Source: Runella rosea (GTDB lineage Bacteria > Bacteroidota > Bacteroidia > Cytophagales > Spirosomataceae). Taken from it: 64,000 nucleotides of DNA. The notes beneath the pieces are model-generated. The model saw nothing but the letters and a program-made list of their open reading frames with translations. It was not told where the DNA came from and made no database searches. Position numbers and translations under genes: made by a program. Shown here piece by piece: positions 54,149 through 63,180 of this stretch. The first letter of the stretch is position 1. Each line of letters opens with the position of its first letter. The stretch is taken from positions 1,736,001-1,800,000 of the forward strand of contig NZ_CP030850.1 of NCBI RefSeq assembly GCF_003325355.1. The letters run 5' to 3'.

Positions 54149-57100
54149 ATGAAACATCTTACACTGCTCGCAGGGTGCATCATTGTACTATTCCTATCGA
54201 CAAGTTGCCAAGAACAAAAAGATACCCAAACGGAAGTAACCGAACCTACGCTATTTACCCTCCTTACTCCTGAAAAAACCAACGTCGATTTTCAGAATAT
54301 CATCAATGAAGGCCTTAATACTAACGTGTTGATGTATGAGTATTTCTACAACGGCGGCGGCGTTGCGGTGGGTGATTTGAACGGCGATAAACTGGAAGAC
54401 CTCTATTTTACTGCCAATCTCAGCGCCAACAAACTCTACCTCAACAAAGGAAAAATGCAGTTTGAAGACATTACCGCCGCCTCGGGAGCTGCCGGACGCG
54501 AAGGACCGTGGAAGACTGGAGTGACCATGGCAGATGTCAATGGTGACGGGAAATTGGATATTTTCATTTGTCATTCGGGCAATCTCCCCCCCGAGAAGAA
54601 AGCCAACGAATTGTTTATCAATCAAGGCAACAACGCCCAAGGCATCCCAACATTTCTGGATCAATCCGCTGAGTATGGCTTAAACGGCCCTTCATCGAGC
54701 ACAAATGCCTACTTTTTCGATTATGACCGTGACGGTGACTTGGACTTGTTTTTACTTAATCACAACATAAAGTCCTTGCCCGTTCTGAATGAATCAAACA
54801 GTGCAGAATTCAACAAACAAGACGACCCTGTAAGCGGTTCTCGGCTTTTTCGGAATGAGGGCAAACGTTTTGTTGACATTACTACCAAAGCAGGTATCAA
54901 CAGCTCTCCCCTCTCCTACGGTCTGGGGGCGGGCATCGCCGATTTTAACCAAGATGGCTGGCCGGATATTTACGTCAGCAATGACTATACCATCCCCGAC
55001 CATCTTTATATCAATAACAAAAAAGGTGGTTTTGTGGACCAACTTACTACCTCGATAGGACATACCTCTCATTTCTCCATGGGCAACGACGTGGCTGACG
55101 TGAACAACGACGCCACGCCCGATATTTTCACGCTTGATATGTTGCCAGAAGAAAATCGACGTCAAAAACTCCTCATGGCCCCCGACAACTACGAGAAATT
55201 TGACATGGTGGTCCGGTCGGGTTTTCATAAGCAGTACATGAGGAATATGTTGCAGTTGAATACCCTCTCTCTCCAGAAAGGAGATAGCAGGGTAAGGTTT
55301 TCTGAAATAGGTCAACTTGCAGGCATCTCCAACACCGATTGGAGTTGGGCAGCGCTTTTTGCCGATTATGACAACGACGGATGGAAAGACCTTTATATTA
55401 CAAATGGCTACCTGCGCGACTACACCAACCTCGATTTTCTGAAATACATGAACGATTTTCAGCAGAATCAACCCAACATCGGGCGGCAGGATGTGCTCAA
55501 TCTCGTGCAGCAGATGCCCGCTTCCAACGTGGTGAATTACCTCTATAAAAACAACAAAGACTTGACCTTCAAAAATGTTGGAATGCAATGGGGTTTGGGG
55601 CAAAACTCTAACAGCAACGGAGCCGTTTATGCCGATTTAGACAACGACGGAGACTTGGATTTGGTGGTCAACAACGTAAATCAGCCCGCATTTATCTACC
55701 AAAATGAAGCCCAACAATTGCTCAAAAATCACTACCTGAAAGTTACATTGGTGGGCAATGAACTCAACCGTTCGGGCATAGGGGCGAAGGTCATTCTGTA
55801 CCAAAAAGGCCAAACCCAGTACCTAGAGCAAATGCCCATGCGTGGGTATCAGTCGAGTGTTTCCAATATACTGCATTTTGGATTGGGAAACGCCACAACG
55901 ATTGATTCGCTAAAAGTACAATGGCCTAACGGCAAACAACAGCGCCTTTCCAACGTTAAAGGAGATCAATGGCTAACCCTGAACGAAAAGGACGCCAATG
56001 AAACCATCGGTACGCCTGCTTCGAAAGAACCGCTGTTTAAAGAAATGCCGTCGGGGATTCCATCGGGGATAAATTATGCCCAGCCTGCTTTAGCCTACAA
56101 TGATTTTAAAAGGCAGATTCTGATGGTTAATCCACAATCGTACGTGGGTCCGGCACTAGCCAAGGCCGATGTCAATGGCGATGGCTTGGAAGATGTATTT
56201 GTGGGCGGCGGCAATGGACAGGCTGGAGCGCTGTTTTTGCAGCAAAACGGCCCGTCGCCACGGTTCGTCAAAAAACCACAAGCAGCTTTTGAAATCGACG
56301 CCAAAAGCGATGCTTCCGACGCGGTATTTTTCGACGCCAATGGTGATGGCTCCCTCGATTTGTACGTTTGTCACGGAGGTTACGCCAATTTCGAGCCCAA
56401 TGATGCTTTGTTACAAGATGCGCTGTATTTCAATGACGGAAAAGGAAATTTTGCCAAAAATACGACCGCTCTTCCGTCCATGCTTGTCAGCACAAGTTGC
56501 GTCCGGGTTACTGACCTAAACGGCGACCAGAAACCCGATTTATTTATAGGCGGACGCGTTGTGCCGGGTAGTTACCCCGAAATTCCCTCTAGTTTTATTT
56601 TGCTCAACGACGGCAAAGGGAACTTCAAAGATGCCACTGCTTCTGTGGCTCCTGAGCTTCAAAAAATCGGCATGGTGACCGATGCCGCTTGGCTCGACCT
56701 CAACGGAGATAAAAAATCCGAGTTGATTGTGGTGGGAGAATGGATGCCTTTGATGGTTTTTGAAAACAGTAATGGTAAACTGGAGAATAAAACTGATAAA
56801 TACTTTGACCGAAACTATAGCGGTTGGTGGAATAAACTGCTGGTGGACGACTTCAACGGCGATGGAAAAATGGACTTAATCGTCGGAAATTTGGGGCTCA
56901 ATAGCCAAGTGAAAGCTTCTCCCGAACAACCCGCCGAACTCTATTTCAAGGATTTTGACCAAAATGGTCGTATTGACCCCATTTTGTGTACGTATATCCA
57001 AGGGAAAAGTTACCCTTACATCACCCGCGACGAATTGATCGGGCAATTACCCATTATGGGAAAGCGGTATCCTGATTACAAAACCTATGCTGACGCTACC

Positions 57101-57520
57101 CTCAAAGATGTATTTACGGCATCGGAGCTTGAAGGCGCCACACGGCTCGAAGCCAATCATTTGGCTACAACTTGGTTTGAGCAAGGCCCTGCTGGAAAAT
57201 TTACGGTCAAAAAATTACCCATCGAAGTGCAGACCTCTCCCATTCACGCCCTGATTTCATTGGATTATGACAAAGACGGAAAAAAGGATTTGCTCCTTTG
57301 CGGCAATCAACTCCGCACCCGTCTCCGTCTCGGGCAGTACGACGCCAATTTCGGTACGCTGCTCCATAACAACGGCAACGGAACGTTTAGCTATGTTCCA
57401 CAGCATAGCTCTGGTTTTTACATCAATGGCGAAGTAAGAAGCATTTTATCCATAAACAACGAATTGTTGTTTGGAATAAATCAAGGCGTGCTTAAAACAT
57501 ACCGAAAAGTAGAGAGATAA
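54149..57520 (+). CDS. FG-GAP/VCBS-repeat, UnbV-domain lipoprotein
   Basis: 1123 residues from the ATG at 54149, which starts a lipoprotein signal with lipobox LSTSC. About 14 DxDxDG-type blades (DLNGDKLEDLYFT, DYDRDGDLDLFLL, DYDNDGWKDLYIT, DFNGDGKMDLIVG) flank a central UnbV domain (VILYQKGQTQYLEQMPMRGY, LHFGLGNATTIDSLKVQWPN). It is a clear paralogue of the protein at 37005-40250 with repeats in the same order. It would be lipid-anchored and surface-exposed, probably binding calcium. It is downstream of the second SusCD pair. Confidence 0.9.
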   Translation: MKHLTLLAGCIIVLFLSTSCQEQKDTQTEVTEPTLFTLLTPEKTNVDFQNIINEGLNTNVLMYEYFYNGGGVAVGDLNGDKLEDLYFTANLSANKLYLNKGKMQFEDITAASGAAGREGPWKTGVTMADVNGDGKLDIFICHSGNLPPEKKANELFINQGNNAQGIPTFLDQSAEYGLNGPSSSTNAYFFDYDRDGDLDLFLLNHNIKSLPVLNESNSAEFNKQDDPVSGSRLFRNEGKRFVDITTKAGINSSPLSYGLGAGIADFNQDGWPDIYVSNDYTIPDHLYINNKKGGFVDQLTTSIGHTSHFSMGNDVADVNNDATPDIFTLDMLPEENRRQKLLMAPDNYEKFDMVVRSGFHKQYMRNMLQLNTLSLQKGDSRVRFSEIGQLAGISNTDWSWAALFADYDNDGWKDLYITNGYLRDYTNLDFLKYMNDFQQNQPNIGRQDVLNLVQQMPASNVVNYLYKNNKDLTFKNVGMQWGLGQNSNSNGAVYADLDNDGDLDLVVNNVNQPAFIYQNEAQQLLKNHYLKVTLVGNELNRSGIGAKVILYQKGQTQYLEQMPMRGYQSSVSNILHFGLGNATTIDSLKVQWPNGKQQRLSNVKGDQWLTLNEKDANETIGTPASKEPLFKEMPSGIPSGINYAQPALAYNDFKRQILMVNPQSYVGPALAKADVNGDGLEDVFVGGGNGQAGALFLQQNGPSPRFVKKPQAAFEIDAKSDASDAVFFDANGDGSLDLYVCHGGYANFEPNDALLQDALYFNDGKGNFAKNTTALPSMLVSTSCVRVTDLNGDQKPDLFIGGRVVPGSYPEIPSSFILLNDGKGNFKDATASVAPELQKIGMVTDAAWLDLNGDKKSELIVVGEWMPLMVFENSNGKLENKTDKYFDRNYSGWWNKLLVDDFNGDGKMDLIVGNLGLNSQVKASPEQPAELYFKDFDQNGRIDPILCTYIQGKSYPYITRDELIGQLPIMGKRYPDYKTYADATLKDVFTASELEGATRLEANHLATTWFEQGPAGKFTVKKLPIEVQTSPIHALISLDYDKDGKKDLLLCGNQLRTRLRLGQYDANFGTLLHNNGNGTFSYVPQHSSGFYINGEVRSILSINNELLFGINQGVLKTYRKVER

Positions 57521-57521
57521 A

Positions 57522-57563
57522 ATAAAAGTCATCGGTCAATCTTAGTTGACCGATGACTTTTAT
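57522..57563. terminator. Strong bidirectional terminator
   Basis: 18-base perfect arms (ATAAAAGTCATCGGTCAA) with a 6-base loop starting directly after the FG-GAP stop codon. It ends in TTTTAT on both strands and also serves the convergent GlsB-type gene. Confidence 0.85.
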
Positions 57564-57593
57564 TGGTAATTGTCCAAATAAAGTGATTTAAAC

Positions 57594-57857
57594 TTATTTT
57601 TTGGCAGTAAGGCTTCGGTATAAAATAATTGCTAATAAAATAATGGCGGCCCCACTAAAAGCTTCCAAAACCCAACTTATAAAGTCTGGCAATCCAAGCA
57701 TGGTGTGAAATTCTCCGTCAAAGAGATACCCTCCTACAAAAGCCCCTGCAATACCCAATAAGATTTGATAAAGGGTCGAAAATGAAAAACGTTTGAAGGC
57801 TAAATCTGCCAACCACCCAGCAATGGCCCCAACGACGATCGTGATGATGATATTCAT
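57594..57857 (-). CDS. GlsB/YeaQ/YmgE-family membrane protein
   Basis: 87 residues with three hydrophobic segments and the family pattern VVGAIAGWLADLAFKRF, ILLGIAGAFVGGYLF, AAIILLAIILYRSL. It belongs to the transglycosylase-associated small membrane proteins linked to stress response. The biochemical role is not established. Confidence 0.9.
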   Translation of the reverse strand: MNIIITIVVGAIAGWLADLAFKRFSFSTLYQILLGIAGAFVGGYLFDGEFHTMLGLPDFISWVLEAFSGAAIILLAIILYRSLTAKK

Positions 57858-57949
57858 TGTGATTAAAAGTTTAAAAGTGCTTCTCCTTCAAGACCGTTTA
57901 ATTGCCTAAAAGTCACCTTTAAGTGTCTTTCTCTCAAAAAAACAGTTGA

Positions 57950-59068
57950 TTAAGCGCGCATCGTTCGGGCCGCCGTCAATGAAATATCCAAAAACAACAC
58001 TTTGGCGCGGGCGTTTCGTTCGAGGTGATAATAACCATCGGTGATTTCCTGAATCAATAACTCAATGGCTCCTGGGTTGACTGCCTTGCCAAATTTTTGC
58101 ACAAAACTCAGCTCTTCATCCTGCAACCGTAGCAATTCTTCCACACCGTTTTGCCACAAAAACAAATCCCGAAACAGATTGAGGGTATAGTCGAAAATCC
58201 CTTTTTGTTTCTCTTTGCCCAACGTATCAAATTCATCCGCAAGTTTGACCAAGGACACAAAGTCGCGCGAGTAGCATTTACGCATCCATTGCGCAAACCA
58301 CGCGTGGCGGTCGTCTTCCGTCTCATTGGTCAGGCGCATGGCCTCAGCAAGATTCCCTTCACAGAGGTACGCAATCTGCCGCGCCTGGCGCTCATCAATG
58401 CCCTTTTGGGCCAAAAACTGCGTCACTTCCTCATCTGTAAAGGCACGAATAGCTACCCGTTGCGTGCGGGAGATGATGGTGGTCAATAACTTATCCGACT
58501 GACTAGAAACAATCAAAAACAGGGTCTTTTCAGGCGGTTCTTCCAGAATCTTCAACAGGGCATTGGCCGCCTGTACGTTGAGCAACTCAGGTTGCCAAAA
58601 CAACATGATTTTAAATTCCCCCTCAAACGCCTTGAGTGACAGCTTACTAACGATACTCCTTGATTCTTTGATGGGAATAATTCCTTGCTGATTGCCCGTG
58701 GCATTGATGCACGCCAACCATTCGGGGAGCGTTCGAAAAGGATGCTCTTCCAAAAAAGCGCGCCATTTAGGCGTTAGTTCGCCCAATAAATCTTCTCCTT
58801 CTTTGGGGGTGCGAGGCAACGGAAAAATATGATACACGTCGGGGTGGACCAACTTATGCATCTTAGAGCAGGAAGCACAGCGCCCACAGGCATCATCGGG
58901 CTGACGGTCTTCGCAATTGACAAACGTAGCAAACGCCCACGCCAACGCAATGCCCGCCCCACCCACTGGCCCGTCAAAAAGCTGGGCGTGCGCAACGTGG
59001 TTATTCTGTACGGAGCGAATCAGCGCGCGCTTGGTATCGTCGTGACCGAGTATATTCTTAAAAAGCAA
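57950..59068 (-). CDS. holB: DNA polymerase III delta' subunit
   Basis: 372 residues. Clamp-loader features: LFDGPVGGAGIALAWAFATF at the P-loop position, zinc cysteines in NCEDRQPDDACGRCASCSKM, KIMLFWQPELLNVQAANALL and LKILEEPPEKTLFLIVSSQ (sensor region). The Walker A is degenerate (no Lys), as expected for delta', which does not hydrolyse ATP. The start codon at 59068 is TTG: there is no ATG in frame at the expected N-terminus (MLFKNILGHDD), which aligns with usual delta' starts. Part of the replicative clamp loader. Confidence 0.92.
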   Translation of the reverse strand: MLFKNILGHDDTKRALIRSVQNNHVAHAQLFDGPVGGAGIALAWAFATFVNCEDRQPDDACGRCASCSKMHKLVHPDVYHIFPLPRTPKEGEDLLGELTPKWRAFLEEHPFRTLPEWLACINATGNQQGIIPIKESRSIVSKLSLKAFEGEFKIMLFWQPELLNVQAANALLKILEEPPEKTLFLIVSSQSDKLLTTIISRTQRVAIRAFTDEEVTQFLAQKGIDERQARQIAYLCEGNLAEAMRLTNETEDDRHAWFAQWMRKCYSRDFVSLVKLADEFDTLGKEKQKGIFDYTLNLFRDLFLWQNGVEELLRLQDEELSFVQKFGKAVNPGAIELLIQEITDGYYHLERNARAKVLFLDISLTAARTMRA

Positions 59069-59204
59069 AATGGAAGCGATTGGATGTTGGCTGCAAAATT
59101 AAAGAATGTCGGCTTGCTTTGGGCGGATTTGGCGGGAAATTATAATTCAAACGCGTAAGGGCACACGTAAAACCTGCCCTTACTTCAAACCTTAGATTAC
59201 AAAT

Positions 59205-59741
59205 TTACGGTATCACCATCACATACCCCTTCGATTGCAAGGTAGTCATCAGCAGCATGGCCGAGAGCGTCACTTTGATGTTTGGATTACGGGGCTCTTT
59301 CTCCATTTTACGCATGTAGAGAGATTGTCCACAAATGTATATTTTGACACCGTTGGCGGTCAACTCGTTGATAAGGGTGGTATTGGGATTTGGCATTCCA
59401 AACTTCTTTTGGTAGGCTTCGTCGCTCAAAATCAGGGGTGTACCCAAAAAATGAACCACCGCCACCACGTCTAAATTTTCTCTGGGAATGCCCGCCGATA
59501 GATGCAGATTGACCAAGCGAGCCAATTTGTCTAGCGTAGCATTGACAGAATCTGGCTTATCGGCACCTTTAGAAATTTCATACAATACCTTGTATTTCAT
59601 CTTTTTATCGGCAATAGGCTCGGCCTCTGGCACCTCAAACATGCTACCACCGCTCTTGATGAAAGGAAATTTTTTCTGCGCCTGACTGGCCAAACTAATG
59701 AAAAAGAAAAGGGCTAACAAAGAGTAAAAGCTGGTACGCAT
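59205..59741 (-). CDS. Secreted DsrE-family protein
   Basis: 178 residues with a signal peptide (about 1-21, ending LASQAQ). The DsrE/DsrF-like fold is suggested by KVLYEISKGADKPDSVNATL, VVAVVHFLGTPLILSD and the cysteine-containing GVKIYICGQSLYMRKM. Exported members may bind or relay sulfur, but function is unproven. Single gene. Confidence 0.82.
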   Translation of the reverse strand: MRTSFYSLLALFFFISLASQAQKKFPFIKSGGSMFEVPEAEPIADKKMKYKVLYEISKGADKPDSVNATLDKLARLVNLHLSAGIPRENLDVVAVVHFLGTPLILSDEAYQKKFGMPNPNTTLINELTANGVKIYICGQSLYMRKMEKEPRNPNIKVTLSAMLLMTTLQSKGYVMVIP

Positions 59742-59843
59742 GGGGTAGAAAGGTTTGTAAATGAATGTAATTTTTCAATAAATATAAGGGTATTTTGGGA
59801 AAGTGGATGGCAACTTGCGCATAAAACAATCTACAATTCTCCC

Positions 59844-59851
59844 TATTTTTG
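59844..59851 (+). promoter_or_regulatory. Candidate -7 box of the agmatine deiminase gene
   Basis: TAttTTTG, 32 bases before the ATG at 59884 and only 11 before the earlier ATG at 59863, so it favours 59884 as the start. An upstream TTG at 59815-59817 is a little too far for a standard -33. Confidence 0.5.
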
Positions 59852-59883
59852 CGCCACAAAACATGAAACAGCATATCAGCAAT

Positions 59884-60933
59884 ATGTCAAATCAATCCAC
59901 GCCCAAACAACGGGGCTTTTTCTTTCCCGCCGAATGGCACCCACACCGCGCTACTTGGCTGAGTTTTCCGCATACTGAAGCCTCTTGGACGTACGAGCGT
60001 CAGCCGAAAATGCTTCCTGCGTACCTTGAATTTATCAAAACCATCAGCGAAGGCGAAAAAGTGTGCATCAATGCCCACAACGAAATCGTCAGACAAACCA
60101 TACAGCTCCAGCTGCTCAACGCAGGGGTAGACATGAATCAAATTGAATTGCCGCTACACGCCACCAACGACTCATGGTGCCGCGATCACGGGCCAGGAAT
60201 TCTCATCAACCCTGACACTAAGGAGCGTTTGGTGTTGAATTGGGGCTATAATGCATGGGGTGGAAAGTATCCTCCTTTCGACAACGATGACCTCATTCCC
60301 GTGGCTATTGCGCATTATTTAGGGTTGGAATACGTTACGCCGGGCATCATTATGGAAGGTGGCTCGGTAGAGTTCAACGGTAAAGGAACTGTGATGACGA
60401 GCCGGGCGTGTTTGTTGAACGAAAACCGCAATCCACACCTCAATCAAGGCCAAATTGAGCAATATCTGTGCGATTATTACGGGGTAGAGCAGGTTCTTTG
60501 GGTGGGCGACGGCATCGTGGGCGACGATACCGACGGACACATTGATGATACTGTTCGGTTTGTGAACGAAGACACCGTGGTGACGATTATTGAAGAAAAT
60601 AAATCGGATGCCAATTACGAAATCTTGCAAGACAATCTGCACGAATTGAAGCAAATGCGGTTGCTCAACGGCAAACAACTCAATATCGTAGAGTTGCCAA
60701 TGCCCACGCCTGTATACAGTGATGAGTTAAGACTACCCGCCTCTTACGCCAACTTTTACATCAGCAATGCCGCCGTGATTGTGCCCACGTTTCGCTGCGA
60801 TAATGACCAACGCGCGTTAGACATTCTGAGTCAGTGTTTTACCGACCGAAAGGTGGTGGGAATTGATTCGACCGAAATCGTGTGGGGATTGGGAAGTTTT
60901 CACTGCCTGAGTCAGCAGGAACCTATTGTATAA
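59884..60933 (+). CDS. aguA: Agmatine deiminase (peptidylarginine deiminase family)
   Basis: 349 residues from the ATG at 59884 (MSNQSTPKQRGFFFPAEWHP), which the promoter position supports; the in-frame starts at 59803 and 59863 are unlikely. Active-site regions: DSWCRDHGPGILINP, IIMEGGSVEFNGKGTV, VGDDTDGHIDDTVRFV and the catalytic Cys in GLGSFHCLSQQEP. The enzyme converts agmatine to N-carbamoylputrescine and ammonia, toward putrescine. A secreted citrullinating peptidylarginine deiminase is less likely, since there is no signal peptide. Confidence 0.92.
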   Translation: MSNQSTPKQRGFFFPAEWHPHRATWLSFPHTEASWTYERQPKMLPAYLEFIKTISEGEKVCINAHNEIVRQTIQLQLLNAGVDMNQIELPLHATNDSWCRDHGPGILINPDTKERLVLNWGYNAWGGKYPPFDNDDLIPVAIAHYLGLEYVTPGIIMEGGSVEFNGKGTVMTSRACLLNENRNPHLNQGQIEQYLCDYYGVEQVLWVGDGIVGDDTDGHIDDTVRFVNEDTVVTIIEENKSDANYEILQDNLHELKQMRLLNGKQLNIVELPMPTPVYSDELRLPASYANFYISNAAVIVPTFRCDNDQRALDILSQCFTDRKVVGIDSTEIVWGLGSFHCLSQQEPIV

Positions 60934-61026
60934 ACAACGTCTTCAAGGTTTAAATAATAACGTCGGCGAGGTTTGAATAATAACCTACAAAACAACGTCG
61001 GCGAGGTTTGAAACCTCGCCGACGTT
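60934..61026. repeat. Intergenic repeat cluster (GTCGGCGAGGTTT family)
   Basis: A 19-base word AACGTCGGCGAGGTTTGAA occurs at 60959-60977 and 60994-61012, with a degenerate third copy at about 60937-60955. The last copy forms a near-perfect palindrome with 61011-61026 (16-base arms, one-base centre), likely a terminator between the convergent aguA and slyD-like genes. Confidence 0.75.
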
Positions 61027-61049
61027 AAGTTAACACCGACATTAGCTTC

Positions 61050-61562
61050 TTAGTGATGCACTCCACCGTCGCCGTGGACGTGGCCATGCTCCAGTTCTTC
61101 TGCGGTAGCAGCACGTACTTTGTGTACTTTTCCAACAAAATGCATTTCACGTCCTGCCAATGGATGGTTAAAATCCATCAAGACAAACTCTTCGTCAATT
61201 TCAACGATTTGGCCCATCAAACGATGTCCTTCTTCATTGGTCATCGGAACCATATTGCCTACTTGGAGGATGTCTTCCTGAAGTTTGCCATCCACTTTGA
61301 ATACCTCCAACGGAATCTCCGCAACGGCTTCGGTGTCATAATCTCCGTAACCCTGTTCTGGGTCTAATTTAAAGTCAAAAGTATCGCCTTCGGCAAGACC
61401 ATTCAATCGGTCTTCAAATGCTTCGGGAAGGCCACTCATGCCTTGAATAAAATACATAGGTTGGTCATCACCAACGGTTTCGACCATTTGCCATTCGTCG
61501 CCGTCGTTTAAAAGACTCAGTTCGTAGGTTACAGCTACGACTTGATTGGGTGCTATTTTCAT
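61050..61562 (-). CDS. SlyD-like FKBP-type peptidyl-prolyl isomerase
   Basis: 170 residues. It has the FKBP N-part (VVAVTYELSLLNDGDEWQMV), GLPEAFEDRLNGLAEGD, DPEQGYGDYDTEAVAEI, and the insert-in-flap segment FNHPLAGREMHFVGKVHKVR, ending in a His-rich tail (HGHVHGDGGVHH) that may bind metal ions. SlyD proteins fold proteins and can handle nickel. A -7 box is at 61579-61586. Confidence 0.93.
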   Translation of the reverse strand: MKIAPNQVVAVTYELSLLNDGDEWQMVETVGDDQPMYFIQGMSGLPEAFEDRLNGLAEGDTFDFKLDPEQGYGDYDTEAVAEIPLEVFKVDGKLQEDILQVGNMVPMTNEEGHRLMGQIVEIDEEFVLMDFNHPLAGREMHFVGKVHKVRAATAEELEHGHVHGDGGVHH

Positions 61563-61578
61563 TGATACAAATTTTTAG

Positions 61579-61586
61579 CAAACCTA
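61579..61586 (-). promoter_or_regulatory. Candidate -7 box of the SlyD-like gene
   Basis: Reads TAggTTTG on the minus strand, 16 bases before the ATG at 61562. Confidence 0.45.
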
Positions 61587-61606
61587 CGGTTTTTCGGGAG
61601 TGATAC

Positions 61607-62134
61607 CTAATTTGCGTTTAATTTTCGCCACAAAATAAGCCCTTCATTTTCACTTATTTGCTCAAAACCGGCTTTCATCAAAACCCGTTGTGAATTGACC
61701 AGCGCCACAGGAGTATGCGCAATCAACGCCTTCAAAGCACGGTGTTTAAACGCCCATTCTGCCAGACATTCCAGCGCTTCGGTAGCAACTCCCTGCCCCC
61801 GAAAATTTTGGTCGATTCCGTAGCCAATTTCCGTTTCGCCTTGGTCATTGGGCAAGCCTGCCACGCCGATTCCGCCAGCTACGCAATTCTCCGCTTTGTT
61901 CACGATGAGCCAATTGGTAAACCATTCATACCGCGAGGCGTTGGCGGCGGTTTCGGGTAGCCAATAATTGGCCAATGCATCCTCAAATTCATTCTGAAAA
62001 TATTCTTCCATCTGCATTGGGCGCGGAACCAGCCCCAACGAGCGTTGAAGCGCGTCGTAGTCAGCCGCGTGTAGTTGCAATTGGGTAGTATTGAGCGGAA
62101 TTAACCGCAAACGAGTTGATTCTAACTGAAACAT
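61607..62134 (-). CDS. GNAT-family N-acetyltransferase
   Basis: 175 residues of the RimJ/RimL-like type: LESTRLRLIPLNTTQLQLHA at the N-terminus, NDQGETEIGYGIDQNFRGQG and VATEALECLAEWAFKH for acetyl-CoA binding, and VALVNSQRVLMKAGFEQ at the C-terminus. The acceptor cannot be inferred. It lies upstream of the SlyD-like gene (44-base gap), though that gene has its own -7 box. Confidence 0.9.
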   Translation of the reverse strand: MFQLESTRLRLIPLNTTQLQLHAADYDALQRSLGLVPRPMQMEEYFQNEFEDALANYWLPETAANASRYEWFTNWLIVNKAENCVAGGIGVAGLPNDQGETEIGYGIDQNFRGQGVATEALECLAEWAFKHRALKALIAHTPVALVNSQRVLMKAGFEQISENEGLILWRKLNAN

Positions 62135-62303
62135 GGGAAAAGATTAGTTGGACGTAAACAATACAGTTATGCTTTGTGAAATGTATCCACAAAGTAATCA
62201 ATACGGCTCAGCGCCGTTACGCCACCCTATCAGGCAATGAGATGAAAGTTGTGAGTTGCAGAGGCAATAAAGTTAGATTGCGTAACAAAGGTAAAAAAAT
62301 GTC

Positions 62304-62311
62304 TACTTTTG
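62304..62311 (+). promoter_or_regulatory. Candidate -7 box of the 2OG oxygenase gene
   Basis: TActTTTG, 80 bases before the ATG at 62391. Confidence 0.4.
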
Positions 62312-62390
62312 AGCAAGGATAGCAACAAAGCTTCTCCCCTAACCGTTGAGAGTCATTTGTTGGAAGACAACTTGGTTATCAATACAAACT

Positions 62391-62984
62391 ATGGAATTGT
62401 TTGATAATCTGATGGATAGTCTTTCTGGGCAGAGCTACGGAGTGATTGATTCTTTTCTGACCTCCGAAGAAATAAATGGCTTGGTCATTAATCTTAGAAA
62501 ACGCCACGCCGCGGGCAGTTTTAAGGAAGCGGGCATTGGGCAGGGCAGTGGCCAGCATATCCAAGTCCTAGTGCGAGGCGACCAAATTTTGTGGTTAGAG
62601 GAATTTTCGGTCGTTGAAATAGAGCAGGTTTACTACAAAAAAATCAACGCGCTGATTCAAAGCCTCAATCAAAGCTGTTATTTGGGCCTGAAAGATTTTG
62701 AGTTTCACTACGCATTGTACCCCATCGGGGCTTTTTATAAACGCCACCTCGACCGTTTCAAAACCGATTCGCACCGCAAAATATCAGTCGTCTGTTATTT
62801 GAATGAGGATTGGCAGGCCACTGATGGCGGCGAGTTGGTGATTTATTTGCCTAATAAACCACCCGTCAAAATCTCCCCCGTTGGCGGCAGATTGGTTTGC
62901 TTTGAAGCCGATATATTGGAGCATGAAGTTCTTCCCGCTACGCACGAGCGCCTCAGTTTGACGGGCTGGCTCAAAACCTATTAA
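62391..62984 (+). CDS. 2OG-Fe(II) oxygenase (prolyl 4-hydroxylase-like)
   Basis: 197 residues from the ATG at 62391 (MELFDNLMDSLSGQSYGVID); the longer frame from 62346 adds 15 unrelated residues. The double-stranded beta-helix metal ligands are visible as HLD in GAFYKRHLDRFKTD and the distal His in ADILEHEVLPATHERLSLTG, with the Arg for 2-oxoglutarate just after. It resembles prolyl 4-hydroxylase-type oxygenases; the target protein or metabolite is unknown. Confidence 0.9.
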   Translation: MELFDNLMDSLSGQSYGVIDSFLTSEEINGLVINLRKRHAAGSFKEAGIGQGSGQHIQVLVRGDQILWLEEFSVVEIEQVYYKKINALIQSLNQSCYLGLKDFEFHYALYPIGAFYKRHLDRFKTDSHRKISVVCYLNEDWQATDGGELVIYLPNKPPVKISPVGGRLVCFEADILEHEVLPATHERLSLTGWLKTY

Positions 62985-63180
62985 TAAAAATGAAAATTCA
63001 AAAACACCCCCATAAACAATTGATCATCAAAGGCAACAAGTGTTTTTCTGATAAATTTTCAATCTCTATTTTTCCAAAATCAATGAACCAATATTTACAA
63101 AATAGGTTAGCTTTTGTGAATTAAGTGCTTTTTAAGAAATACAAAAATAAATTCCTTTATTTTTCAACTTCCTAACCGTT

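Noticed and set aside
54794-55603. Minus-strand frame of 269 codons within the FG-GAP gene
   Set aside because: It mirrors the repeat coding of the plus-strand FG-GAP protein and has no independent family match.
60934-61026. Possible CRISPR array
   Set aside because: Only two exact repeats and one degenerate copy with uneven spacing, forming a palindrome; no spacers of regular length and no cas genes.
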